64,000 nt of DNA from positions 434,001 through 498,000 of the forward strand of contig NZ_JAGIPG010000001.1 of assembly GCF_017877055.1 (NCBI RefSeq), given 5' to 3'. The stretch is from Neorhizobium galegae (GTDB lineage: Bacteria > Pseudomonadota > Alphaproteobacteria > Rhizobiales > Rhizobiaceae). This document shows, one piece after another, positions 26,706-33,414 of this stretch. A program made the translations under genes and the position numbers. Position 1 is the first letter of the stretch; each line of letters opens with the position of its first letter. Below the pieces are notes generated by a model that saw only the letters and a program-made list of their open reading frames with translations, was not told the DNA's origin and ran no database searches.

Positions 26706-27160
26706 TGATGGCAGGACTTGGTCCCCTGTTGGCTTCGCTCGCCGCGATGGATGTCGCGGCGTTCACGCGCAGGCTCAAAAGAAACGCGTTTCTCTACGCC
26801 CTCGTGCTGCTTTTCCTGCTGACCGCCTATGGGCTGCTAGTGGCGGCGCTCGCAGTCTACCTGGCCGGCATATGGGGAGCGCCGATGGCGCTGGTGGCAG
26901 TGGCCGGCGGCGCGCTTGTGCTGGCGTTCGTTGTATATCTCTGCGTCGCGATCGCCAACGGCGCCGAACAGCGCCGCAAACGGGAGGCCGCAGCCTCCAA
27001 CAGTTCCAAGGCGCTGATGATGACGGCTGCTCTGACGGCATTGCCCCTGCTCGTCAAATCCCGCCCGCTATTGCTCGTCGCGGTGGTCGGCGGCCTTGGT
27101 TTCCTCGCAACAAAGACCCTGGGCGCTTCGGGTCGGCGCGATTCCGAGCCGGCCGAGTAA
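26705..27160 (+). CDS. phage-holin-like / YqjE-type small membrane protein
   Basis: A 151-residue protein with two adjacent membrane helices (about residues 30-75) and another hydrophobic stretch near residues 108-130. The pattern matches the putative actinobacterial holin-X / YqjE family that pairs with DUF883 proteins, as in the E. coli yqjD-yqjE-yqjK cluster. It begins at the last base of the preceding stop (TGATG), so translation is coupled. Its role in the membrane is unknown; nothing ties it to phage lysis. Confidence 0.75.
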   Translation: MMAGLGPLLASLAAMDVAAFTRRLKRNAFLYALVLLFLLTAYGLLVAALAVYLAGIWGAPMALVAVAGGALVLAFVVYLCVAIANGAEQRRKREAAASNSSKALMMTAALTALPLLVKSRPLLLVAVVGGLGFLATKTLGASGRRDSEPAE

Positions 27161-27363
27161 GCAAATCTTGTCACCGCGATCTCAACGGTCGCCTGCCTTT
27201 ATGCGGGCGGTCGCACTCTGCGATCTGCCAAGGCCTGCTCTCCATGAAAAAAGGCTGCCGCGAACAATAGTGGGCTGTTTGCGACCGCCCTGTGTCTTTT
27301 GTAAATGACCACGCGCTCTCTCGATGATCTAGCCGAATTTCGTTGTGGAAATTTGGGCGGACC

Positions 27364-27714
27364 TTGTTGTTGCGAATCCTCGTTGTCGATCGGGAATTTC
27401 TGGTGGCCATGGAAGTGGAGACCGTGCTCGCCGAGGCGTTTTCCTGCGAGGTTAAGGTCGCAACGCCGCGCACCTATGCGGTAGACCTGGAGCAAGGCCT
27501 GTTCGACGTTGTAGTCATCGATTCAGCCCTGGTCCGTGAGGAGAGCGAGGATGCCGCGCTTCGATTGCGAGCCTGCGGGGCGGGGCTGGTTTTCACCACG
27601 CTCAGTGCTGCGGACATGGAGGGTGTGAAGGGCTGGGACGGAGTAACCGTCGTCGCCAAGCCGTTCAACGACCACCACCTCGTCGAGGCCGTCAAAAACG
27701 CCGCCCGGCTGTGA
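27364..27714 (+). CDS. receiver-only response regulator, degenerate
   Basis: A 116-residue protein made only of a receiver domain. The first strand reads RILVVDREF (one aspartate-glutamate pair split by arginine instead of the usual adjacent acids), the phospho-acceptor is Asp53 in DVVVIDSA, the switch residue is in VFTTLS, and the conserved lysine is in VVAKPFN. The start is uncertain: TTG at 27364 or 27367 (preceded by GGGCGGA), or a GTG at 27343. It converges on the stress sigma factor gene. Receiver-only proteins take part in the general stress phosphorelay of several alphaproteobacteria, so that role is plausible but unproven. Confidence 0.7.
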   Translation: MLLRILVVDREFLVAMEVETVLAEAFSCEVKVATPRTYAVDLEQGLFDVVVIDSALVREESEDAALRLRACGAGLVFTTLSAADMEGVKGWDGVTVVAKPFNDHHLVEAVKNAARL

Positions 27715-27745
27715 GCGGCGTTTCCTGAGTTTGGAGTTTAGAGGA

Positions 27746-28312
27746 TCAGCTGCCGAAGGCGCGCGAGGTGATCGCAGCGTCGCCTGCGTCCGGGCCGTAG
27801 TCGCCCTCGCCGGAGACGCCAAGCAGTTCCTGGAGGCGGGTGCGGGCGCGGGAAACACGGCTCTTGATGGTGCCGACGGCGCAGCCGCAGATGGCAGCCG
27901 CCTCCTCATAGGCGAAACCGGCAGCACCCACCAGGATGATCGCTTCGCGCTGATCGTCGGGCAGCTTGTCCAAGGCCTTGCGGAAATCCTGCAGGTCAAG
28001 TCGGCCGTACTGTTCCGGATGGACAGAAAACCGCTCGCTGAAAAGGCCGTCGCTATCCTGAACCTCGCGCCCGCGCTTGCGCATCTGGCTGTAGAATTCG
28101 TTGCGCAGGATGGTGAACAGCCACGCCCGCATATTGGTACCGGCGGTGAAGCTGGTCTGGTTTGCCCAGGCTTTCATGATCGTATCCTGAACAAGGTCGT
28201 CCGCCTTGTCGTGCCGGCCTGTCAGGGATACGGCAAATGCACGCAGGTTGGGCAGCGACGCGAGAAGGTCGCGCTTGAAGCCGCGATCGTCGATCTCGTC
28301 TTCCTTGCTCAT
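27746..28312 (-). CDS. ecfG: general stress response sigma factor EcfG (RpoE2)
   Basis: A 188-residue ECF sigma factor. Region 2 includes DKADDLVQDTIMKAW and NMRAWLFTILRNEFYS (about residues 35-75). Region 4 includes LPDDQREAIILVGAAGFAYEE and CAVGTIKSRVSRARTRL (about residues 118-165). The match to EcfG is strong in sequence and in context: nepR directly upstream with a 4-base overlap, and phyR divergent. Known role: it directs RNA polymerase to GGAAC promoters when PhyR removes NepR. Confidence 0.95.
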   Translation of the reverse strand: MSKEDEIDDRGFKRDLLASLPNLRAFAVSLTGRHDKADDLVQDTIMKAWANQTSFTAGTNMRAWLFTILRNEFYSQMRKRGREVQDSDGLFSERFSVHPEQYGRLDLQDFRKALDKLPDDQREAIILVGAAGFAYEEAAAICGCAVGTIKSRVSRARTRLQELLGVSGEGDYGPDAGDAAITSRAFGS

Positions 28313-28521
28313 TTTGCGTTCACCGGCTTGGCATTCTTCTCCGCCTGCTCCAGACGCTCAAGAAGATCGAGAAAACGATCCGGAATCCCTTCTTCCTGTA
28401 CCGCGTCGTAGAAGTCCCGTAACTTGCGGGATATGGATGCATTCGGCGGCACCGCTCCGGGTCGGACTTCGTGGGATTGGATTTCTGTCATCTCTTCTTT
28501 TTTTCTGTTGTCGTCACTCAT
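28309..28521 (-). CDS. nepR: anti-sigma factor NepR
   Basis: A 70-residue anti-sigma factor that holds EcfG inactive until phosphorylated PhyR binds it. The core is ISRKLRDFYDAVQEEGIPDRF followed by LDLLERLEQAE, matching the two NepR helices. The frame opens much further upstream, but the ATG at 28521 (MSDDNRKKEE) gives the family's usual length; an ATG at 28491 is a second option. The stop overlaps the ecfG start (ATGA), so both are made from one mRNA. An EcfG-type promoter at 28559-28583 would give positive autoregulation. Confidence 0.93.
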   Translation of the reverse strand: MSDDNRKKEEMTEIQSHEVRPGAVPPNASISRKLRDFYDAVQEEGIPDRFLDLLERLEQAEKNAKPVNAK

Positions 28522-28558
28522 CACGCGGGCAGCCTGTTGCGATATCGTCGGGCAAAGG

Positions 28559-28583
28559 AATTCCTGGCGGCAAAAAAAGTTCC
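28559..28583 (-). promoter_or_regulatory. EcfG-type promoter of nepR-ecfG
   Basis: On the minus strand GGAAC (28583-28579) is followed by 18 bases and TT (28560-28559). This fits the looser GGAAC-N18-TT form reported for rhizobial RpoE2 but lacks the full CGTT. Its -35 box is an inverted partner, 8 bases away, of the -35 box of the phyR promoter. Confidence 0.55.
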
Positions 28584-28591
28584 ACTCTTGC

Positions 28592-28616
28592 GGAACTTTT
28601 TTTCCAGGCTCACGTT
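28592..28616 (+). promoter_or_regulatory. EcfG-type promoter of phyR
   Basis: GGAAC at 28592-28596, 16 bases, then CGTT at 28613-28616 match the EcfG consensus exactly, 44 bases before the phyR start codon. PhyR would thus be induced by the sigma factor it releases. Confidence 0.75.
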
Positions 28617-28659
28617 CATAACAGGTCAATTGCCCGCTGGGCATCGAGGGAGATTTTGT

Positions 28660-29454
28660 ATGTCACTCACCACACGCGTTGCGTCTCACCTTCCATATCT
28701 GCGTCGGTATGCTCGCGCCGTCACCGGGTCACAGACTTCGGGAGACGCTTATGTCGCCGCGGTCCTGGAAGCGTTGATCGCAGACGTTTCGATATTCCCC
28801 GAAACGTCCAAGGACCGTGTCTCGCTCTATAAACTCTTTGTTACAATTTTTGGTTCCACGAACATTGAGATTCGCCCCATCGAATCGCCGTTCGCCTGGG
28901 AGCAGCGCGCGGCGGCCAATCTCTCGATGCTTCCTTCTCAGTCTCGGCATGCGTTCTTGCTGGTCTCGGTCGAAGGGTTCAGCCTTGAGGAGGCCGCCGA
29001 AGTCCTGGACGTCAGCACCGCCGAGGTGAACCGCCTGCTCGACGACGCAACCCGCGAAATCTCGCGACAGGTGGCAACCGACATCATGATCATCGAGGAC
29101 GAGCCGCTGATCGCGCTCGACATCGAGCAGATGGTGCAGGATCTCGGCCACCGCGTCACGGGCATCGCCCGCACCCACAAGGAAGCGGTGTCGCTCTTCC
29201 AGTCCTCGCATCCGAAAATGGTACTCGCTGACATCCAGCTTGCCGACGGCAGCTCAGGCATCGACGCGGTCAACGAAATCCTGAAGTCGTCGAGCGTGCC
29301 GGTGATCTTCATCACCGCCTTTCCGGAACGGCTTCTGACCGGCGAACGGCCGGAGCCGGCCTTCCTCGTCACCAAGCCGTTCAATCCGGACATGGTGAAG
29401 GCGTTGATCAGCCAGGCGCTGTTCTTCAACGAGGCCGTCAGGGCCGCCGCTTGA
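28660..29454 (+). CDS. phyR: general stress response regulator PhyR
   Basis: A 264-residue anti-anti-sigma factor. Residues 1-125 form the sigma-factor-like domain ([14 protein letters not shown], then [20 protein letters not shown] and [12 protein letters not shown]) that mimics EcfG and binds NepR. Residues 140-260 are the receiver, with acidic pair IIEDEPL, phospho-acceptor Asp191 in LADIQLADG and the PhyR-type [11 protein letters not shown] and TKPF segments. The ATG at 28660 has a GAGGGAG site at 28646. It lies opposite nepR-ecfG. Confidence 0.96.
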   Translation: MSLTTRVASHLPYLRRYARAVTGSQTSGDAYVAAVLEALIADVSIFPETSKDRVSLYKLFVTIFGSTNIEIRPIESPFAWEQRAAANLSMLPSQSRHAFLLVSVEGFSLEEAAEVLDVSTAEVNRLLDDATREISRQVATDIMIIEDEPLIALDIEQMVQDLGHRVTGIARTHKEAVSLFQSSHPKMVLADIQLADGSSGIDAVNEILKSSSVPVIFITAFPERLLTGERPEPAFLVTKPFNPDMVKALISQALFFNEAVRAAA

Positions 29455-29484
29455 TCCCATCGGCGGCGGTCGGGCTGGCAGGCC

Positions 29485-29510
29485 GGAACAATATACAACA
29501 GATGGGCGTT
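29485..29510 (+). promoter_or_regulatory. EcfG-type promoter of the DUF1328 gene
   Basis: GGAAC at 29485-29489, a 17-base spacer and CGTT at 29507-29510, ending 24 bases before the start codon at 29535. The spacing is one base longer than in the phyR promoter but within the known range. Confidence 0.65.
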
Positions 29511-29534
29511 CTGGCACATCCGAAGAGGGAAACC

Positions 29535-29699
29535 ATGTTGTATTATGCTCTTGTCTGCCTGCTCGTGGCGATCTTCACCGGTGCGCTCGGCTTTAGCGGC
29601 ATTGCAGGAACGGCAACCGGTCTCGCCCAGCTCCTGTTTTTCCTGTTTCTCGCGTTGCTGCTGATATCGCTGGTCGTCGGGTTGTTCCGGCGCGTTTGA
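29535..29699 (+). CDS. DUF1328 / UPF0391 small membrane protein
   Basis: A 54-residue hydrophobic peptide with two membrane helices ([19 protein letters not shown] and the [21 protein letters not shown] stretch) and a basic tail. This is the DUF1328 (YtjA) layout, usually a stress-inducible membrane peptide of unknown function. The frame is open upstream, but the GAGGGA site at 29525 points to the ATG at 29535. It stands between phyR and the histidine kinase and has its own EcfG-type promoter. Confidence 0.85.
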   Translation: MLYYALVCLLVAIFTGALGFSGIAGTATGLAQLLFFLFLALLLISLVVGLFRRV

Positions 29700-29802
29700 C
29701 GTCCTATAAAAGGCGGATAATCATGCTCATAAATGCGGGTATCTATGCGTTCAGCAGGCGCCCGGTCTTCCCAACTGGCCCGCGGACGGAGTGAGGAATT
29801 TG

Positions 29803-30804
29803 GTGCATCCCCTGACATGGCAGCAGGCTGGTCAGAGTGATGACAAGTTACGTGAATTCTTCATGCCGGCGCTGGTGGATCTCGGCGCCAGCATCATGAT
29901 CCAGGACGCCGGCCGAAATTATCTCTTCGTGACCCATCTTCCGGAGATCTGGGCTGTCGAGCATGTCAGGACCCCAACCGATGTCAGCCTGTTCGGGGAG
30001 GAGGTCGGGGCAAAGCTCGCGACCCTCAAGGAGGCCATGACGGAAGCAGGGCGCAAGGGCCATATCGAGATCACCATCGGCACCGAGCAGATCTACGAGT
30101 TCCGGGTCCAGACGGTTGAATTCTCCAATGGCGGCCTGCATTTCGTCACCACGATCATCGACCGTTCCGAGGAACGTCATCGCGAGCGTCTGCTGCGCGC
30201 GCTGCTGCGGGAAGTCAGTCATCGTTCCAAGAACCTGCTCGCCATCATCCAGAGCATCGCGCTGCAGACGGCGCGGTATTCGGGCTCGCTGGAACTGTTT
30301 CTGCACAAGTTCCGGGGGCGGCTGTATTCCCTCTCGCAGAGCCAGGACCTGATCACCGATTCAAGCTGGCGCGGCGCTTATTTCTTCGAACTGGTGCAGC
30401 AGCAGACGGAAAAATACCTGCCCGAAAACAAACATCTGGTGCGCGTCCACGGCGACAATATTCTTCTGACGCCAAACGCCTCGCTGCATATCGGATTGGC
30501 GCTGCACGAGCTGATCGTCAATGCTGTCAGCCACGGTTCGCTTTTGCGCAGCGGCAGGGTCATCAACGTCACCTGCACCCGCATGCATCTCAACGGGCAT
30601 GACTCGCTCGAGATGATCTGGGACGAGGTGCTGGATGCCAGCCGGAGCTCCGAAGACACCGAGGACTCCCTGAAGGCGCATTTCGGCAGTACCGTCCTGG
30701 AACGTGTCGTGCCGGCTTCGGTCAACGGCAAGGCGCAATACGTCATTTCCAGCGATCGCATCAGCTATCGGCTGGTATTCCCGCTTGAAAGCGGTGGGGA
30801 TTGA
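29803..30804 (+). CDS. HWE-family sensor histidine kinase, candidate input kinase for PhyR
   Basis: A 333-residue cytoplasmic kinase with no membrane segment. An N-terminal PAS-like domain (about residues 20-125, ending TTIIDRSEERHRERLL) is followed by the dimerisation helix REVSHRSKNLLAIIQS, whose His140 is the phospho-acceptor. The ATPase domain shows HELIVNAVSHG, the WDE of the HWE family (about residue 272) and FGSTVLERVV. GTG at 29803 has GAGGA five bases upstream; TTG 29800 and GTG 29791 are alternatives. HWE and HisKA_2 kinases beside phyR commonly phosphorylate PhyR, so that is the likely role. I see no EcfG promoter directly in front. Confidence 0.85.
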   Translation: MHPLTWQQAGQSDDKLREFFMPALVDLGASIMIQDAGRNYLFVTHLPEIWAVEHVRTPTDVSLFGEEVGAKLATLKEAMTEAGRKGHIEITIGTEQIYEFRVQTVEFSNGGLHFVTTIIDRSEERHRERLLRALLREVSHRSKNLLAIIQSIALQTARYSGSLELFLHKFRGRLYSLSQSQDLITDSSWRGAYFFELVQQQTEKYLPENKHLVRVHGDNILLTPNASLHIGLALHELIVNAVSHGSLLRSGRVINVTCTRMHLNGHDSLEMIWDEVLDASRSSEDTEDSLKAHFGSTVLERVVPASVNGKAQYVISSDRISYRLVFPLESGGD

Positions 30805-30912
30805 AGATCAGCCGGCAGTCGTTAGCGAGCAGTTTTTAGGATCTCGCGGAAGACGGCTGCGAAAAGCCCGCCCTCGATCGCGGCGATACTGCCCACTCAC
30901 CGCCATCCGCCT

Positions 30913-31031
30913 AAAACTGAGCTGGCCCGGTTCCGATTGACGGAGCCGAGCCAGTTCGTCTCTTCGAGGGGGATTGAAGAGTAGGTTCGAAGGCTTTGTA
31001 GGGCGGGGGACGGGGGGTCGCCTTCGAACAC
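30913..31031 (-). ncRNA. candidate EcfG-dependent small RNA with C-rich loops
   Basis: This stretch lies between the convergent kinase and csbD genes. On the minus strand, right after an exact EcfG promoter, the predicted transcript starts with a hairpin: GTTCGAAGGC (31029-31020) pairs perfectly with GCCTTCGAAC (30994-30985) and encloses a 25-base loop holding runs of six and five Cs. A second hairpin, CTCTTC (30981-30976) with GAAGAG (30965-30960), has a loop with CCCCCTC. A third, CTGGCTCGG (30954-30946) with CCGGGCCAG (30930-30922) plus an inner 4-bp stem, is followed by a TTTT run at 30916-30913. C-rich loops could pair with G-rich ribosome sites. The layout resembles the stress sRNA GsrN of Caulobacter; homology is not claimed. 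Confidence 0.6.
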
Positions 31032-31037
31032 TGGTAG

Positions 31038-31062
31038 AACGAGCGTCCCGGAAATAAGTTCC
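31038..31062 (-). promoter_or_regulatory. EcfG-type promoter with no protein gene behind it
   Basis: On the minus strand GGAAC (31062-31058), a 16-base spacer and CGTT (31041-31038) match the EcfG consensus exactly. It lies just past the csbD stop and reads into the intergenic hairpin-rich stretch, not into a coding gene. The expected start point is near 31031. Confidence 0.65.
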
Positions 31063-31081
31063 GGGGCGTTCGAAAAAAAAT

Positions 31082-31279
31082 TTAGTGCTTGCGAAGCCAG
31101 TCGTCGACCTCCCGATCGGCGTCTTCCTGGGCCTTGCCGTAGCGCTCCCGGATCTTGCCGGCGAGCTGCTTGCGGTTGCCGGCGATCTTATCCAGATCGT
31201 CGCCGGTGAGCTTGCCCCACTGGGTCTGGACCTTGCCTTTGAACTGTTCCCAATTTCCTTCGACCTGATTCCAGTTCAT
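31082..31279 (-). CDS. csbD: CsbD-family stress protein
   Basis: A 65-residue CsbD-like protein (NWNQVEGNWEQFKGKVQTQ, then KLTGDDLDKIAG and a charged tail ending WLRKH). CsbD proteins accumulate in general stress in many bacteria; the molecular function is unknown. The ATG at 31279 has an AGGAGGA site just upstream (complement of 31287-31293); the open frame further upstream has no start with a better site. An EcfG-type promoter lies at 31326-31349, as expected for a stress-regulon member. Confidence 0.9.
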   Translation of the reverse strand: MNWNQVEGNWEQFKGKVQTQWGKLTGDDLDKIAGNRKQLAGKIRERYGKAQEDADREVDDWLRKH

Positions 31280-31325
31280 TGCGTGTTCCTCCTGATTGCT
31301 GGCGGACGATCCCGCCGAAGGCCTA

Positions 31326-31349
31326 ACCACGCTCCGGCCATCCTGTTCC
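31326..31349 (-). promoter_or_regulatory. EcfG-type promoter of csbD
   Basis: On the minus strand GGAAC (31349-31345) is followed by 16 bases and GGTT, so the -10 deviates at one base from CGTT; it also fits GGAAC-N18-TT. It ends about 47 bases before the csbD start codon. Confidence 0.55.
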
Positions 31350-31407
31350 TGCCCCCGCCAACAAAAATGGCGGCCGAAGCCGCCATTTTCGCGGATGCCA
31401 ATCGCGG

Positions 31408-32334
31408 TCAGTGTTTCAGCGCCCTCGGGTCGAGCGCGTCGCGGATCGCGTCGCCCATGTAGTTGACGCTGAGGACGGTCAGCGAGATCGCCAGGCCTGG
31501 CCAGAGCACGCGCGAGGGCGTTAGCTGGAGGAAGTTGGCGCCGTCGAACAACAGCCGTCCCCAGGTCGGGAAATCCGAGGGAAAGCCGAGGCCGAGGAAG
31601 CTCAGCGCGGATTCGGTGATGATCGCCGAGGCGATCCCCAATGTCGCGGAAACCATGATCGAGCTCAGCACGTTCGGCAGGATGTGCCTGAGGATGATGC
31701 GGTATTCCCGCATGCCGCTCGATTTCGCCGCCAGGATGAATTCCTGGCTTTTGACGGCCAGCACGTCGCCGCGCACGATGCGGGCGGTGTGCATCCAGCT
31801 GGTGATCCCGATCACGAAGACGATCAGGATGAAGATGCCGGTTTCCGGTCCGAACGCTGCCCGCAAGGTATCACGGAACAGCATCAGGATGACGAGCAGC
31901 AGCGGCAGCAGCGGCAAGGCCAGGAACAGGTCGGTGATGCGCATCAGCGGCCCGTCGAGCCTGCGGATATAGCCGGACACCACTCCGACCAGGGTCCCGA
32001 GGAAGAGCGCCAGCAGCATGGCCGTGATGCCCACCGCAAGCGAGATGCGGCCGCCGGCGAGCACCTGGGCAAGCATGTCCTTGCCCAGGTTGTCGGTACC
32101 GAACGGATGAGCCAGGGACGGCCATTGGTTCTTGTCGCGGATGTTGATGGCGTTCGGGGCCACGCGGTGGATATACGGGCCGACGAAGACCGCTAGGACT
32201 ATGAAGGTAAAGACGATAAGCCCGACGACGCCGCCCCTATGGGCACGGAACTGGCGCCAGATGTCGGCGAAGGCGGATCGGGTGGGGGTTGCCGCCTTGG
32301 CGGGTGGCGTGGTTGTGAGCGTCGCATCAGTCAT
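31408..32334 (-). CDS. peptide-type ABC importer permease (third system, DppC-like)
   Basis: A 308-residue permease with a soluble N-terminus, a first helix GVVGLIVFTFIVLAVFVGPYI, the class motif GTDNLGKDMLAQVLAGGR and a coupling loop at EFILAAKSSGMREYRIILRH. The ATG at 32334 follows GAGGATCC and overlaps the stop of the upstream permease by 8 bases; an ATG at 32352 is less likely. It is the last gene of the minus-strand operon of the third importer. Confidence 0.92.
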   Translation of the reverse strand: MTDATLTTTPPAKAATPTRSAFADIWRQFRAHRGGVVGLIVFTFIVLAVFVGPYIHRVAPNAINIRDKNQWPSLAHPFGTDNLGKDMLAQVLAGGRISLAVGITAMLLALFLGTLVGVVSGYIRRLDGPLMRITDLFLALPLLPLLLVILMLFRDTLRAAFGPETGIFILIVFVIGITSWMHTARIVRGDVLAVKSQEFILAAKSSGMREYRIILRHILPNVLSSIMVSATLGIASAIITESALSFLGLGFPSDFPTWGRLLFDGANFLQLTPSRVLWPGLAISLTVLSVNYMGDAIRDALDPRALKH

Positions 32335-33340
32335 AACGGATCCTCGGGTCAAGAATGCCGTAAAGCACGTCGGCGATGAGGTTGAAGAGCACGATCAACA
32401 CCGCGAAGATGAAGGTCAGGGTCTGGACGAGCGGGATATCGGCCCCCTGGACGGCGATAATCAGAAGCTGGCCGAGGCCATTCACGCGAAAGATCTGCTC
32501 GGTGATGATGGCGCCCGAGAAGATCGTCGGGACGCCGAGCGCGATCACGGTGACGACCGGGATCAGGCTGTTGCGCAGCACGTGGACGAGCAGGACCGAC
32601 TTTTCCTTGACGCCCTTGGCGCGCGCCGTGCGCACATAGTCCTGATGCAGGTTGTCCAGCATCGAGGCCCGCACGAAGCGGGTGATCTGCGACGCGTTGA
32701 AGAGCGACAGGACTGTCACCGGCAGAGCCATCTGCTTGATCTGCTGAAAGAAGCTCGAGAAGTCGTTGACGACGAGATTGGTGTCATAGACCGACGGGAA
32801 CCACTGCAGGTAGGAGGAGAAGATCACGACAAGCAGGACGCCGGTAAAGAAGGTCGGTACCGAGTAACCGACCATCGACAGGAAGGTGCCGATCTGGTCG
32901 AAGATCGAGTACTGCTTGTAGGCGGAGATGACCCCGATCGGAACGGCGATCAGCACGCCGAACAGATAGGCGAGGCCGACGACCCACAGCGTCTGGGGCA
33001 GGCGCTGGACAATCAGGTCGACGACCGGGCTTCTGGTCGCCCAGGAAAGCACCCGCATGCGGTTCCCGTCGCCGAACTGCCAACCGGTCATGCGTTCGAG
33101 GATGTTGAGCGGTTCGTTGATGAAGAACTGCTGCAGCCAGTAGAGGTAGCGGAAGAAGAATGGCTGATCGAGGCCGAGCGATGCGCGGATCTGTTCGCGA
33201 ACCTCCGGCGGGATCGTCAACGGCAGGTCGCCGGTCGGATCGTTGGGTGCAAGATCGAGCAGCGCGAAAATAACGAAGCTGATAATCAGCAGCGTCGGGA
33301 TTGCGAAGAGCAATCGCCGCAAGGTGTAGGTGAACATCAA
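32327..33340 (-). CDS. peptide-type ABC importer permease (third system, DppB-like)
   Basis: A 337-residue permease. It starts FTYTLRRLLFAIPTLLIISF (first helix), has an unusually long periplasmic segment between residues 45 and 95, and carries the coupling loop QDYVRTARAKGVKEKSVLLVHVLRN around residue 245. Its C-terminal DPRIRYD is the class ending. It lies between the binding-protein gene and the DppC-like permease on the minus strand. Confidence 0.92.
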   Translation of the reverse strand: MMFTYTLRRLLFAIPTLLIISFVIFALLDLAPNDPTGDLPLTIPPEVREQIRASLGLDQPFFFRYLYWLQQFFINEPLNILERMTGWQFGDGNRMRVLSWATRSPVVDLIVQRLPQTLWVVGLAYLFGVLIAVPIGVISAYKQYSIFDQIGTFLSMVGYSVPTFFTGVLLVVIFSSYLQWFPSVYDTNLVVNDFSSFFQQIKQMALPVTVLSLFNASQITRFVRASMLDNLHQDYVRTARAKGVKEKSVLLVHVLRNSLIPVVTVIALGVPTIFSGAIITEQIFRVNGLGQLLIIAVQGADIPLVQTLTFIFAVLIVLFNLIADVLYGILDPRIRYD

Positions 33341-33377
33341 GAAGTCTCCCGACTAGCACGGAGAAGAAAATGCGGAC

Positions 33378-33406
33378 GTCGGGCCTGCCTCAAGGGCAGG
33401 CCCGAC
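33378..33406 (-). promoter_or_regulatory. stem-loop between binding-protein and permease genes
   Basis: GTCGGGCCTGCC at 33378-33389 and GGCAGGCCCGAC at 33395-33406 make a perfect 12-bp stem with a 5-base loop and no T run. It lies in the 74 bases between the binding-protein stop and the first permease. Such stems often stabilise the 5' cistron and lower downstream expression, giving excess binding protein. Confidence 0.6.
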
Positions 33407-33414
33407 GATCGGCA

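Noticed and set aside
26705..27160. Phage origin for the holin-like protein
   Set aside because: No other phage genes are present. The pairing with DUF883 and the EcfG promoter fit a chromosomal stress gene.
31041..31075. GC-rich hairpin (GAGCGTCCCGGAA / TTCCGGGGCGTTC) as csbD terminator
   Set aside because: On the minus strand the T run precedes the hairpin instead of following it. The same bases are an exact EcfG promoter on that strand, which explains the symmetry better.
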